A stretch of 64,000 nucleotides of DNA from Chitinophagales bacterium (GCA_022360175.1 JAKSDI010000164.1:29917-93916), one strand, 5' to 3'; positions 7,259-17,130 are shown, counted from the first letter of the stretch. The notes: generated from the letters alone by a model not told the origin. Translations and numbers: made by a program.

Positions 7259-9031
7259 TTATTCAAATGAAATAAGGAATGGTAAACGAGCTTGTACACC
7301 TGCTCCTTCCCGAACTTCATTAAGGAATTCTACCCTTTCGTAATAAGGGCCAAGATTTGTCTTGCTTAGTACTGCTGCTTTGAAACTGGCTTCACCCATC
7401 CACTGTTCCATCAGTTGCTGGAATTGATCTTTAACCTTTGGATATTCAGTTGTCCTATATTCTTCAAGTCCAGCCAGAGTAGCAGCAGAAGCCAATGCTC
7501 TGTCTAATCCTCCCAGGTCATCAACTAAACCAATTGTAGCCGCCCTTTCTCCAGTCCAGACGCGTCCTTGAGCGATGGCATGCACCTCATCTCTGGAAAG
7601 GCCACGCCCATCAGAAACGCGCTTCAGGAAGGTTTCATAAAGATCATCAGTGCGCTCTTGAAGTAGTCGGCCTTCAGCAGTTGAAAGCGGATACAGGCCA
7701 TTGATGCCGGTGGAGAAATTTCCAGTTTTTACGGTATCGAATTCTATTCCTATTTTTTCTCCCATTAGCTCACTAAGATTGGGTATCATCATAAATACAC
7801 CAATGGAACCGGTGAGTGTATTAGGTTCTGCAAATATAGAATCTGCACCGCAGGAGATATAATATCCACCAGATGCGGCATAGTCACCCATAGATACAAC
7901 GACAGGTTTGCCTTCTTCTCTGGCAAGTTTGATCTCTCTCCATATATTTTCGCTAGACATAGCACTTCCACCGGGAGAGTTTACCCGAAGTACAATTGCT
8001 TTGACCTTATCATCCTGGCGTGCCTTACGAACATATTCTGTATACTCTTCATCACCTATGGTACCAGGCTCACCTTTACCATCAATAATCGTTCCTTCTG
8101 CATAGATAACCGCTATTTTATCTTTGATGCTATAATCTTTTTCCTGAGGATTAGAGCGATTGTAGGCTTCCAGGCTTATGGTAGGAATTTTCTCATCCTC
8201 TTCGAGCCCTATACGCGTACGGATGCTGGCAAGAGCTTCATCTCGATAACTTACCTTATCAACTAGTCCGCTAGCTAATGCTTCTTCAGGATCAAGGCCT
8301 GTATATTCATTGGCAAACTGGCGTAGTTCATTTTCCGTCAGGCGCCGCCCCTTACTGATATCATTCAGGAAATTGCCATAAATATCCGTCAGGTAAGTTC
8401 TAATTTGTAGTTTGTTTTCCTCACTTAACTCATAAAGCCTGTAAGGTTCAGTTGCTCCTTTAAATTTCCCGGCATAGAAGATTTGCATGTCTACACCAAT
8501 CTTTTCAAGCATTTCTTTGAAGAATGGAATTTGAGCAGCAAAACCGCGAAAATCAACCATTCCCAATGGATTTAAGTGTAATTCATCAGCAGTAGTTGAT
8601 AGATAATAAGCACCCTGAGAATAATATTTAGAATAGGCAATGATAAACTTATCACTTGCTTTAAATTCTTCTAATGCTGCACGGAGAACAGATATATTGG
8701 CTAAACCTCCGCTGGGCAATCCGTCTACTTCCAGGAAAATACCTTTGATATTGTCATCATCGGCAGCTCTTTCAATTGCATCAATAGTAGCTGTTAGCCC
8801 AAGTATTTTTTCTTGTTGAAAATTGAAAGGGTCAAGTTCAAGATTGTTCGTTTGTTCGGGTATGGGATTATTAAAGGTGAGATGTAGAACGGTGTTGGGT
8901 TTTACCTTTTGAGGCTGATCAGTTTGATTAACGATCCCGGCAATAATCAGTCCGCCGATTCCAAAAAGCAAAAAAGTTGCTGCAATCACGCCAAGGCAAG
9001 AAGCTAATAAGAACTTAAGAAATTGTTTCAT
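7259..9031 (-). CDS. sppA: Signal peptide peptidase SppA, long (67K) type
   Basis: A 590-residue membrane-bound serine protease that degrades signal peptides left in the membrane after cleavage. The ATG at 9031 gives MKQFLKFLLASCLGV with one N-terminal membrane anchor (residues about 8-32); an open frame to 9142 adds only a non-family extension. Two ClpP-like halves are present, as in E. coli SppA. The N-terminal half carries the catalytic lysine in YAGKFKGATEPY near residue 190, and the C-terminal half carries the nucleophile serine in YAASGGYYIS near residue 383. VNSPGGSA precedes it. This Ser/Lys dyad arrangement is intact. It is transcribed convergently with the type IX-secreted pair. The length is normal for the family. 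Confidence 0.93.
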   Translation of the reverse strand: MKQFLKFLLASCLGVIAATFLLFGIGGLIIAGIVNQTDQPQKVKPNTVLHLTFNNPIPEQTNNLELDPFNFQQEKILGLTATIDAIERAADDDNIKGIFLEVDGLPSGGLANISVLRAALEEFKASDKFIIAYSKYYSQGAYYLSTTADELHLNPLGMVDFRGFAAQIPFFKEMLEKIGVDMQIFYAGKFKGATEPYRLYELSEENKLQIRTYLTDIYGNFLNDISKGRRLTENELRQFANEYTGLDPEEALASGLVDKVSYRDEALASIRTRIGLEEDEKIPTISLEAYNRSNPQEKDYSIKDKIAVIYAEGTIIDGKGEPGTIGDEEYTEYVRKARQDDKVKAIVLRVNSPGGSAMSSENIWREIKLAREEGKPVVVSMGDYAASGGYYISCGADSIFAEPNTLTGSIGVFMMIPNLSELMGEKIGIEFDTVKTGNFSTGINGLYPLSTAEGRLLQERTDDLYETFLKRVSDGRGLSRDEVHAIAQGRVWTGERAATIGLVDDLGGLDRALASAATLAGLEEYRTTEYPKVKDQFQQLMEQWMGEASFKAAVLSKTNLGPYYERVEFLNEVREGAGVQARLPFLISFE

Positions 9032-9085
9032 GTATCTTTTATTATTGGTAGCAACAAAATATATCCTGCGAGATACTTTTAAAAT

Positions 9086-9250
9086 GAACTGGTTTAGACT
9101 TTTCTGGTGAAACCGAGAGGAATGGCTTGTGATTGCTGGCAAAGTTTATTTTGAGTTTCGTACTTGGAAAGTACGGGGCGAAAAATAACTGAAGACCAGT
9201 GAACACAATGCATTTCTCGTAGGTCAGTATGAATAAGTTTAAACCAGTTC
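9086..9250. mobile_element. MITE-like element, family B, copy 1
   Basis: Terminal inverted repeats GAACTGGTTTA at 9086-9096 and the complement at 9240-9250 (extending to about 16 bp with one mismatch) enclose a 165-bp non-coding element. The 3 bp on both sides read AAT (9083-9085 and 9251-9253), as expected for a target-site duplication. It lies directly upstream of sppA and could influence its promoter. Related copies are at 9581 and 40946. Confidence 0.65.
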
Positions 9251-9580
9251 AATGCATAAAAGTTATTGTTGTCTACTTTTAAATCCAATTGCAAATATAA
9301 AAGTCGTGTATTATAAAGTGGTTTATTTTTAGATGAATGGAAGCTTTTAATGGAGAAACATTAATGTTTATGTCGTGTGAACAACTTCTCCAAATAATAA
9401 GCTCAGGAGTAGGATATTTGTTGTCATACTAACAAAAGAAGAATTTGTAAGTGAGATAAGCTAAAATTTAGAATAATTACTTCTAATTTTAGCAGGAAAT
9501 AAATTTAACACCCTATTTGACCATTTCTACACGAAATGAATCAGCTGATATAGGGGTACAGGTAAAGAACGAATGACTTA

Positions 9581-9769
9581 AAGTGTGTTTAAATTTCGTT
9601 TTTTAAGTACAGTTGTGATCAAAAATTATTCTGGACAAGGCGTCTTTTGCTGTTTGTGCCCGTCTGGGGAGTCGAACTTGGGCATCTCCTGATAGCTACC
9701 GGGAAAAAATACTGTAGTACAGACAATAATGGTCTCAAATGTACTAAAGGGTGGTTTTTAAGCATACTA
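9581..9769. mobile_element. MITE-like element, family B, copy 2 (decayed)
   Basis: 189 bp. It aligns with the 40946 copy at both ends and internally (TTTAAATTT near the left end, TTCTGG, and a right-hand block GAAAAAATA-C-GTAnTACAGA). Its inverted repeats have decayed. Flanking bases are TTA on both sides (9578-9580 and 9770-9772), matching a 3-bp target duplication. It occupies most of the space before the giant gene at 9825, and the rest of the 9251-9824 gap shows no gene. Confidence 0.55.
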
Positions 9770-9824
9770 TTAATCATTCTCTTGCTTGGATTATAGTATA
9801 ATTCATAGAATCCTATAACACACT

Positions 9825-12800
9825 ATGAAAGAAACGGTTACTTTTAAAAGACTCTTTTTTTTACTGTTAGTATGCTTTTGGGGAATACCCAATCTATGGG
9901 CACAACCCATGGAAGTCGCTAACAGTGCCCCTTTGACACCTCTGAATCTGGTTACTAATGTATTTCTCGGAGAAGGTGTAGAAGTAATAGATGTTCAATT
10001 TGAAGGCCAGAACAATGCCGTAGGTTATTTCCAAAACGCCGATGATGAAATAGGAATAGGTCGGGGTTTGGTGATGTCTACAGGTAATGCCAGCACTCAA
10101 TCAGGCCCGGTTGGGGTGGAAAGTGTTGGTTCTACCCAGTCAAGTTCTGCTACATCCGGAACATCTGTTTCAGACCCTGATCTGGCAACCATTGCCAATG
10201 GATTAGGTATTAATGATGTGGTAAAATATACCATCACGTTTATCCCTATTTCTGATACGCTTCGGTTCAATTATGTTTTTGGATCAGAAGAATATCCGGA
10301 ATATGTTTGTTCTGACTTTAATGATATTTTCGGATTCTTCATTAGTGGGCCAGGAATCAATGGGCCTTACCAAAATGGAGCAGAAAATATAGCCTTGATA
10401 CCAGGCACGGACTTACCAGTTCGTATTAACAACGTTAATCCAGGAGTGGTAGGGGCAAATGGTACACTAAATAACTGTACTCCTCCTAATGGCTCTCTTG
10501 ACTTCTCAGCATTTTACAATGCTAATACGGGTACTTCCAACCAACCTGTATTTGATGGTTTTACAGATGTATTTACTGCTGAAGCGGTCGTAATGCCCTG
10601 TAGTACCTATACCATTAAATTGGTTATTGCCGATGTTTCAGATGGTGGTTGGGATTCAGGAGTATTTCTGGAAGCAAAAAGTTTTGGAACAGGTTCTTTA
10701 GATGTAGAAGCTGTTACTTTAAGCCTGGATGGTTCTGTCGCTGAGGGATGCGCAGAGGGCTTGCTTAATTTCGTATTGCCTCTTCCCGTGGAGTCAGATT
10801 ATCCTATTGATTATACCATACTGGGAACAGCGGAAAACGGAGTTGATTATCAGTTTATTCCTCCTGATTTATTCATTCCGGCCGGAGACAGTCTTGTTTC
10901 AATTCCTATTATAGCCTTTGAGGATGGTCTAATGGAAGGGACAGAAACCATTATGATTGATATACAACGTGACCCTTGTAATAGAGATACCATCATAATC
11001 CCAATTAAAGATAACCCTTTAATACCTCCGGAATTAAGGCCGGATACTGTTATTTGCCAGGGAGATACCGTGCAATTAGATGGTACGCTTGATGTACCAG
11101 TGCCTGAGCCATTGACTTTTTACAATGACCACGCAGTAACAGTTTCCCCTGCTCAAACGGCTATTTATTCTGATATCGATGTATTTGGAGTAATCCCTGC
11201 TAATCTGGGCCCTTCCAGTATTATTTCGGTATGTATTGAAGATTTACAGACTACCTGGGCAGATGATTTAAAAATATACTTGTTTAGCCCCGGAGGGCAA
11301 TTTATGGAAATGGTAACAGATATTGGTAATCCAGGGGATAATTTCATTGGTACCTGCTTTACGCCTTCTGCTACCAATTTGATAACAGATGTAACAATAG
11401 CGGATCAACCTTTTACCGGAGAATTTGCACCAGAAGGATATTGGGAAGATTTGTATGGCTCTGATTCTCCTACTAATGGTACCTGGCAGCTATCACTTTT
11501 TGATAAGTTTGCAGCAGATGTACCAGTACTTAATAGCTGGTCTATTACTTTTAGGCCTACTTATGAGATCAGCTATAGCTGGTCACCAACAGCAGGACTA
11601 AGCTGTACGGATTGCCCTGATCCTCAGGCAGCTCCTGATGTGACAACCACTTATATTCTTACTGCCAGCGATTCCTACGGTTGTATAACAATGGATACCG
11701 TAACTATAGAGGTAATTCCTGACCTGGAAGCACCAGATGCGATATGTAGTATAATTACTGAGAGCAGCATTACTATTAGCTGGCCAGATGTAGCTGGAGC
11801 CAACAGCTATGAGGTGAATGTTGATAATATGGGATGGGGCCCAACCAATGGTATGAATGATCATATTGTAAATGGTTTGCCTTTATCAACTCCTGTTTCT
11901 TTCATGATTAGAGCAGTTGGTCAGTGTCCAGGAGCTATAGACACCTTAGTGTGTGCTACTCCTGACTGTACACCTCCTAGCCTGGATATTATTTCTACTA
12001 CCGATGTAAGTTGCTATAGTGGTAGTGATGGTACTGCTACCTTGAGCGCAATGGGAGGATTTCCTCCTTATACCTACACAGTAGATGGTCAAACCAATGC
12101 TACTGGTATATTCAACAATCTTGCAGCAGGCAATTATATGGCCCAGGTGCTGGATAGTACTGGTTGCCCTCAGTCTGCTTTATTGGTAATAGATGAACCG
12201 GATTCTCTGGATGCAACGCTAGTAAAAGAGGATGTAACCTGTTTTAATTACAGTGATGGTACTGCAACTTACGAAATTACAGGAGGAGCAGGGCCTTATC
12301 AATTCAACTGGAATAACGGACAACAAGCAGACTCTATTGCTACAGGGCTTTTAGCAGGCATGCATACCCTAGAAGTGACAGATGCGAATGGTTGTGTATA
12401 TGACTATACGGTAGAAATAACTCAGCCTGATGAACTACTGGCTACTTCGGCCGTAGATTCTGTAGATTGTAATGGTGACAACACAGGAGCCGTAACGATC
12501 GATGTAGAAGGAGGGGTAGAACCTTATAGTTACTCTTTTACTCCAGCAGTAACACCAGGAGCTTCAGACAATGAGGCCATCGATTTGGCCAGAGGAACTT
12601 ACTCCTATACAGTGACGGATGCGAATTTATGTACTTACGAGAGCGGCTTTGAGGTGGAAGAACCAGAAGAGCTTACTATGCAAATTACTCCAGTGGCTGC
12701 TTTATGTGCAGATAGTGCTAGTGGTAACGCTACTGTAATAGTTGCAGGAGGCGTAGAGCCTTATAGCTATAGCTGGCAAGATAATACAATGACAGAAGTA

Positions 12801-15281
12801 AGTACAGATGATAATGCTCCAAACCTCCTCGCGGGCAATTATACGTTGGAAGTAACAGATGCTAATGGCTGTATAATATCTGATGGTTTTGCTATTACAG
12901 AGCCTACCGCATTAAACTATATGATTAATACGGAAGAAGCCAGCTGTGATGGATTACTGGATGGTACGGCTACTATTACCCCTCAGGGAGGAATAGGTGG
13001 ATACACTTACAACTGGAGCGATATTGGTGCTGGGCCTGATAGTAGAAATGACCTGGGAAGTGGTACTTATGATGTAACGATAACGGATGATAATGGGTGT
13101 AATCTTCCTATAACTTTTGATATTACCAGCCCTGAAGCAGTTGTACTGGCATTCGACTCTACAGCAACCAGTTGCTATCAGGGAACAGATGGAACAGCAA
13201 CAGCAATCCCTTCTGGAGGTACTTCTCCTTATACCTATTTATGGGAAGACAGCCAAGTTACACAAACGGCTGTTGGCTTGCCAGGAGGTATAATAGATGT
13301 AACCGTAACGGATGATAATGGATGTGAAGCATATGGTAGTGTTAATGTAGAGGAAGCTACAGAACTAAATATATCACTGGATGGTACCGATGTTTCCTGT
13401 TTTGAAGGAGCAGATGGTACGATTACAGCTACTGGTACCGGCGGCACAGAAACTTACACCTTCTTGTGGAATGATAGCCAGGGACAAACAACTGCAACTG
13501 CTACTTCACTATCAGCAGGCATGTATACAGTTACCATGACAGACAATAATAATTGTGAAATAACTGCTGATTATGTAATAACAGAACCTACTGCTTTATC
13601 TTCTACTACAGATAGTGAAGCTGCTACATGTAATCCTGATCCAGACGGAACTGCAACGGTTAATGCAAGTGGTGGTACTCCTCCTTATGACTATCTATGG
13701 AGTGATGGCCAGACAGTGCCTATTGCACAGGCTTTAACTGCAGGCACTTATTATGTGACTATCACAGATGATAATGATTGTACGTTGATAGATACCGTAG
13801 AGGTAGATGGAATTCCAATGATTGTATTGGACGCAAGCAGTGAAGATGTGAGTTGTAATGGTGGAAATGATGGGCAAGGTAGCATAATTGCAGTAGGTGG
13901 CTCGGGTGTATACGAATATGACTGGGGAGCAGGATTGCCTGACAGTCCAACACAAACCAGCCTTTCGGCAAATGATTATGTAGTAACAGTCACTGATGAA
14001 CTGGGATGTACAGAGACGATAACTGTTAGTGTAGATGAGCCAGCGGCACTTACGCTTAGTACTGATACTGAAATGATCCGTTGTTCTGGTGGGTCAGATG
14101 GTTCTGCCGAAGTATTAATAAGTGGTGGTACAGCGCCATATAGTGTTAGCTGGAGTAATGGTGATATCGGAAATATGGCAGATAGTCTTGGACTGGGCAC
14201 TTATACAGTTACAGTAGAAGATGATAATGGTTGTATTGAGTCAACTAGTGTATTAATAGAAGAAGCAAGTCCTATTAGTGTAACCATCGAGGTAGAAGAA
14301 GTCGATTGTTATGGAGATCGTACTGGATCTGCTAGGCTATTAGTAAGTGGTGGCTTACCATCTTATACTTATAGCTGGTCAAATGGAAGCACTGCGCATG
14401 AGATTCAAGATGTACCAGCAGGAGACTATACCGTACTTATCACAGATGCTGCCGGATGTGAGGTGATGGAAGAAATATATGTTCCTCAACCAGATGAACC
14501 ACTGGAGGCAGCAATTACAGCAGTGGATGTAAGCTGTTATGGAGAACAGGATGGTCGGATTATCATTGATGCTACAGGAGGAACTCCTGGTTATCGATAT
14601 AGTATTGATGGCAACTTCTTCTCCGGTAGTAGCACTTTCCTTGGTTTATCAGCGGGAGCTTATGGGGTATTAGTGGAAGATGCCAATGGCTGTATATTAC
14701 TTTTGGATGCAGTAGAGGTAGAAGAACCTGATCCAATCATCGTTGATCTGGGCGAGGACCGATCTATTAATTTTGGTGATACGATAAGGCTTAACCCTGA
14801 AATTACAGGAGGAGTAGGAGCATTTGGTTATGATTGGTTCCCTCAGGACTCAAGCATCATGAATTGCTTCGAGTGTAGTGCACCATTGATTTATGTCGAT
14901 TTTCAGGTGAGTTTTAAAGTAATAGTAACAGATGAGACTGGTTGTGAAGGAGAAGATATAGTTACTATTTACGCTAAAAAGAACCGCCCGATATTGGTTC
15001 CTACTGGTTTCTCACCTAATGGAGATAATCAGAATGATGTGCTTATGGTCCATGCACGAAATGATATTGAAATGAATATTACTTCTTATCGCATATTTGA
15101 CCGCTGGGGAGAGCAGGTTTTTGAAGCTACTGATTTTCAGCCAAATGATCCTGTATATGGATGGGATGGTACTTTCCGTGGTGAAGCAGTCAATGCTGGC
15201 GTGTTTATCTGGCATGTGGAAGTAGAATATATAGATGGTCTTAAAGAAGAATTTAAAGGGCATACTACTTTAATCAGGTAA
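9825..15281 (+). CDS. Giant SprB-repeat surface protein with type B type IX sorting domain
   Basis: An 1818-residue cell-surface adhesin-like protein. Order of parts: signal peptide (to WAQ, residue 27); a choice-of-anchor L type domain (about 35-290; NAVGYFQNADDEIGIGRG, FGSEEYPEYV); a Calx-beta-like domain (about 290-400; NGVDYQFIPPDLFIPAGDS); a proprotein-convertase P-like domain (about 430-580; WADDLKIYLFSPGG, WQLSLFDKF); an FN3-like segment; then 12 SprB repeats of about 80 residues from about 725 (pattern DVSCxxGxDGTAT--GG-PYTY-W). The last 95 residues are the gliding-motility-associated sorting domain (VPTGFSPNGDNQND, FDRWGEQVFEA, GWDGTFRGE). Such proteins are carried by the T9SS/gliding machinery in known relatives. 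The second, broken copy of this architecture is at 54830. A strong terminator follows. Confidence 0.92.
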   Translation: MKETVTFKRLFFLLLVCFWGIPNLWAQPMEVANSAPLTPLNLVTNVFLGEGVEVIDVQFEGQNNAVGYFQNADDEIGIGRGLVMSTGNASTQSGPVGVESVGSTQSSSATSGTSVSDPDLATIANGLGINDVVKYTITFIPISDTLRFNYVFGSEEYPEYVCSDFNDIFGFFISGPGINGPYQNGAENIALIPGTDLPVRINNVNPGVVGANGTLNNCTPPNGSLDFSAFYNANTGTSNQPVFDGFTDVFTAEAVVMPCSTYTIKLVIADVSDGGWDSGVFLEAKSFGTGSLDVEAVTLSLDGSVAEGCAEGLLNFVLPLPVESDYPIDYTILGTAENGVDYQFIPPDLFIPAGDSLVSIPIIAFEDGLMEGTETIMIDIQRDPCNRDTIIIPIKDNPLIPPELRPDTVICQGDTVQLDGTLDVPVPEPLTFYNDHAVTVSPAQTAIYSDIDVFGVIPANLGPSSIISVCIEDLQTTWADDLKIYLFSPGGQFMEMVTDIGNPGDNFIGTCFTPSATNLITDVTIADQPFTGEFAPEGYWEDLYGSDSPTNGTWQLSLFDKFAADVPVLNSWSITFRPTYEISYSWSPTAGLSCTDCPDPQAAPDVTTTYILTASDSYGCITMDTVTIEVIPDLEAPDAICSIITESSITISWPDVAGANSYEVNVDNMGWGPTNGMNDHIVNGLPLSTPVSFMIRAVGQCPGAIDTLVCATPDCTPPSLDIISTTDVSCYSGSDGTATLSAMGGFPPYTYTVDGQTNATGIFNNLAAGNYMAQVLDSTGCPQSALLVIDEPDSLDATLVKEDVTCFNYSDGTATYEITGGAGPYQFNWNNGQQADSIATGLLAGMHTLEVTDANGCVYDYTVEITQPDELLATSAVDSVDCNGDNTGAVTIDVEGGVEPYSYSFTPAVTPGASDNEAIDLARGTYSYTVTDANLCTYESGFEVEEPEELTMQITPVAALCADSASGNATVIVAGGVEPYSYSWQDNTMTEVSTDDNAPNLLAGNYTLEVTDANGCIISDGFAITEPTALNYMINTEEASCDGLLDGTATITPQGGIGGYTYNWSDIGAGPDSRNDLGSGTYDVTITDDNGCNLPITFDITSPEAVVLAFDSTATSCYQGTDGTATAIPSGGTSPYTYLWEDSQVTQTAVGLPGGIIDVTVTDDNGCEAYGSVNVEEATELNISLDGTDVSCFEGADGTITATGTGGTETYTFLWNDSQGQTTATATSLSAGMYTVTMTDNNNCEITADYVITEPTALSSTTDSEAATCNPDPDGTATVNASGGTPPYDYLWSDGQTVPIAQALTAGTYYVTITDDNDCTLIDTVEVDGIPMIVLDASSEDVSCNGGNDGQGSIIAVGGSGVYEYDWGAGLPDSPTQTSLSANDYVVTVTDELGCTETITVSVDEPAALTLSTDTEMIRCSGGSDGSAEVLISGGTAPYSVSWSNGDIGNMADSLGLGTYTVTVEDDNGCIESTSVLIEEASPISVTIEVEEVDCYGDRTGSARLLVSGGLPSYTYSWSNGSTAHEIQDVPAGDYTVLITDAAGCEVMEEIYVPQPDEPLEAAITAVDVSCYGEQDGRIIIDATGGTPGYRYSIDGNFFSGSSTFLGLSAGAYGVLVEDANGCILLLDAVEVEEPDPIIVDLGEDRSINFGDTIRLNPEITGGVGAFGYDWFPQDSSIMNCFECSAPLIYVDFQVSFKVIVTDETGCEGEDIVTIYAKKNRPILVPTGFSPNGDNQNDVLMVHARNDIEMNITSYRIFDRWGEQVFEATDFQPNDPVYGWDGTFRGEAVNAGVFIWHVEVEYIDGLKEEFKGHTTLIR

Positions 15282-15290
15282 GAATCGATC

Positions 15291-15324
15291 AAGAATAACT
15301 TCACCATCTGGTGAAGCTATTCTT
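15291..15324 (+). terminator. Terminator of the giant SprB-repeat gene
   Basis: AAGAATA-a-CTTCACC at 15291-15305 pairs with GGTGAAG-c-TATTCTT at 15310-15324, a 14-bp stem with one internal mismatch and a 4-nt loop, beginning 10 nt after the stop codon. Confidence 0.75.
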
Positions 15325-15347
15325 TGATTAGTATTAAATATGATATT

Positions 15348-15395
15348 TTTAAGATTTGTTTGGTGCTTAATCTTAGGCACCAAACAAATCTTAAA
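15348..15395. repeat. Perfect 19-bp inverted repeat
   Basis: The arms at 15348-15366 and 15377-15395 are perfectly complementary (core GATTTGTTTGGTGC), with a 10-nt loop. It follows the terminator at 15291 and may be a second, read-through-stopping hairpin or a relic of an inverted-repeat element. The remainder of the 15282-15608 gap holds the repeat at 15514. Confidence 0.65.
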
Positions 15396-15513
15396 TTTTA
15401 AAGGGGTTTGAATTTATCGCCAGTATGTTGGCTTGTTTTTGAATGTGCCGATATACATCCTGGTTTCTAGCCATCCTTCTCCAAACATACAGCCAGCCTG
15501 AGAGAGAATAAAT

Positions 15514-15567
15514 GCTCCCTTGGGGAGCTGTTTGTAGGGCTGAGAAAGCTGTTCTGTAAGTTCAAAT
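15514..15567. repeat. Interspersed GCTCCC-GGGAGC repeat, copy 1
   Basis: The block GCTCCCTTGGGGAGCTG, then AGGGCTGAG, then TCTGTAAGTTCAAAT matches 60810-60868 (GCTCCCTGGGGGAGCTG, AGGGCTGAG, TCTGTAAATTTAAA). The first 16 bases form a hairpin. The 60810 copy ends in the GAACTGGTTTAAA terminal repeat of the family B MITEs, so both may be derivatives of that family. Confidence 0.5.
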
Positions 15568-15608
15568 CACTACATCTCTTAAAAGAAATCAAAACGAACA
15601 CCAAACAA

Positions 15609-16640
15609 ATGCGTACTACAATCTTTTTTGCCTTACTTACACTGGTCATAGCCTGTTCACCTTCAGAAAATAACTCCAATACAGAACAAGCATCTTCTCA
15701 ACTTGCTACAGAGCAAGCAGAATACGCTATTGTGATTCATGGAGGTGCCGGTAGCATGCAACGTGCAAATATGAGACCGGGAGACGAAGAAAAATACACT
15801 ACGGCTTTGAATGCAGCCCTCGATATAGGAGAGAAAATCCTGGAAAATGGGGGGAGTAGCATGGATGCGGTAGAAAAAACGATTATGTATTTGGAAGATT
15901 CTCCGCTTTTTAATTCTGGCAGAGGTGCTGTTTTTACACATGAAGGCAGAAATGAACTGGATGCCTCTTTTATGGAGGGGAAAACATTAAAGGCAGGAGC
16001 TGTTGGAGGTGTAACTGTAGTCAAAAACCCAATTCGGGCTGCTCGAGCGGTGATGGAAAATTCTCCACATGTATTATTAGTAGGAACGGGAGCCGAAACT
16101 TTTGCTATCGATCAGGGATTGGATACAGTACCTAATTCCTACTTTTTTGTTCAGAGTAGCTGGGATGCCTTACAAAGAGTAAAGGAAGAAGAAGCTAATA
16201 AAACAGGTATGCTGGATGAACATCCTGATTATAAGTATGGTACTGTTGGCTGTGTTGCTCTTGATAAGGAAGGCAATATTGCAGCCGGTACATCTACAGG
16301 TGGAATGACCAATAAACGCTGGAATCGAATTGGCGACTCTCCTATAATTGGAGCCGGGACTTATGCAAATAATGCGACCTGCGGCGTTTCCTGTACCGGG
16401 CATGGAGAATATTTTATCCGCTATGCTGTAGCTCATGATTTATCTGCTCTAATACAGTATAAAGAAATGGCACTGGAAGATGCAGCAACGGAAATTATCA
16501 ACAATAAATTGGTGAAAGCTGGAGGTGCAGGAGGCCTGATTGCATTGGATAAATATGGCAATGTAGCGATGCCTTTTAATACAGATGGAATGTTCAGAGG
16601 ATATGCTAAGCCAAATGAACGGGTAGTGGGGATCGATTAA
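15609..16640 (+). CDS. Isoaspartyl peptidase / L-asparaginase lipoprotein (Ntn hydrolase)
   Basis: A 343-residue plant-type asparaginase, which hydrolyses isoaspartyl dipeptides and asparagine. It is made as a precursor that cleaves itself before a threonine. That threonine lies in KYGTVGCVALD near residue 211, followed by the substrate-binding block GTSTGGMTNKRWNRIGDSPIIGAGTYA (quoted in parts: GTSTGGMTNK, RIGDSPIIGAG), all intact. The N-terminal half has HGGAG and GRGAVF. The first 16 residues form a lipoprotein signal with lipobox LVIAC, so the enzyme is probably anchored in the periplasm or at the surface; many Bacteroidota and glycosylasparaginase relatives are exported in this way. Monocistronic by context. 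The TAA is followed by about 230 bp without a gene. Confidence 0.9.
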   Translation: MRTTIFFALLTLVIACSPSENNSNTEQASSQLATEQAEYAIVIHGGAGSMQRANMRPGDEEKYTTALNAALDIGEKILENGGSSMDAVEKTIMYLEDSPLFNSGRGAVFTHEGRNELDASFMEGKTLKAGAVGGVTVVKNPIRAARAVMENSPHVLLVGTGAETFAIDQGLDTVPNSYFFVQSSWDALQRVKEEEANKTGMLDEHPDYKYGTVGCVALDKEGNIAAGTSTGGMTNKRWNRIGDSPIIGAGTYANNATCGVSCTGHGEYFIRYAVAHDLSALIQYKEMALEDAATEIINNKLVKAGGAGGLIALDKYGNVAMPFNTDGMFRGYAKPNERVVGID

Positions 16641-16914
16641 TTACTCCATTGACCGTTTTCTAAAGCTAAGCTACCTAATACTTTTAAGAAGTACCCGTTG
16701 AAAAGAACAACCTGAAAAATACTGATATTTTTTAAGTTCTTTGGAACGCCGAAAAAGATTTGGCAAGCTTTAGAGCTTATTTAAGTTTTATCTCAAAGAG
16801 TAGTTTTTAAATAAACTCTTAATTATTTGTGAAAGTTATTAGTTAATCCTAATATTTTCCGGGGAAAACCTATCTTTAAGTGTATTTATGTTTTATTACT
16901 TAAAGATCAATCCC

Positions 16915-16992
16915 ATGAACATTCAATCACAACCCGGAAGCTGCCCGTGGCAGGAAAATTCAGTTTGTACGATTCAAGCCGAACCGCCCTAA
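16915..16992 (+). CDS. Possible 25-residue peptide with two cysteines
   Basis: ATG at 16915, TAA at 16990. The product has the two cysteines Cys10 and Cys18 in a GSCPWQ...SVCTIQ context and ends AEPP. It is too short for ordinary gene callers. It begins 7 nt after an inverted repeat and is followed by a strong terminator 50 nt downstream, so it is the only ORF of a very short transcript. It could be a leader peptide, a secreted or modified peptide, or chance. No leader-type cleavage site or modification enzyme is seen nearby. Confidence 0.35.
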   Translation: MNIQSQPGSCPWQENSVCTIQAEPP

Positions 16993-17042
16993 GTAGCTTA
17001 CTCCTACATGATCCCAAAACGGTAGGATGTATAGTATCCACC

Positions 17043-17082
17043 AAGAGCTGAGCAGGAATTTTTCTGCTCAGCTCTTTTTTTT
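17043..17082 (+). terminator. Strong Rho-independent terminator
   Basis: AAGAGCTGAGCAG at 17043-17055 pairs perfectly with CTGCTCAGCTCTT at 17064-17076, with an 8-nt loop and a run of eight T. It is the best intrinsic terminator in the window. It lies about 50 bp before arsC and about 400 bp after the peptidase, so it serves the micro-ORF transcript rather than a large gene. Confidence 0.9.
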
Positions 17083-17130
17083 AGTGGACAATCCTACTAC
17101 CTTCGAGAATAAAATCAGAACTTTTTATAG

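Larger units (their letters stand above)
16872..17085 (+). ncRNA. Candidate small structured RNA locus with embedded micro-ORF
   Basis: The 490-bp gap between the peptidase and arsC has no annotated gene. It contains a compact series of elements. A 10-bp inverted repeat, ATCTTTAAGT (16872-16881) against ACTTAAAGAT (16898-16907), is followed 7 nt later by a 25-codon ORF. A CTGCC-cgt-GGCAG hairpin lies inside that ORF. TCCTAC (about 17001) can pair with GTAGGA (about 17022), and GGAT can alternatively pair with ATCC just after it. A perfect 13-bp terminator closes the unit. TATCTTTA at 16871 is close to the -7 box. I interpret this as an independent short transcript, either a regulatory RNA or a leader-peptide mRNA. 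No known riboswitch class was recognised. Confidence 0.5.

Noticed and set aside
9655..9700. tRNA-like T-arm wording (GTTCGACTCC on the minus strand)
   Set aside because: The flanking stem does not pair, and no acceptor, D or anticodon arm can be drawn. It lies within a MITE-like element.
9894..14200. Several minus-strand frames within the giant gene
   Set aside because: They are shadows of repeated coding sequence on the plus strand; no independent start signals or family match.
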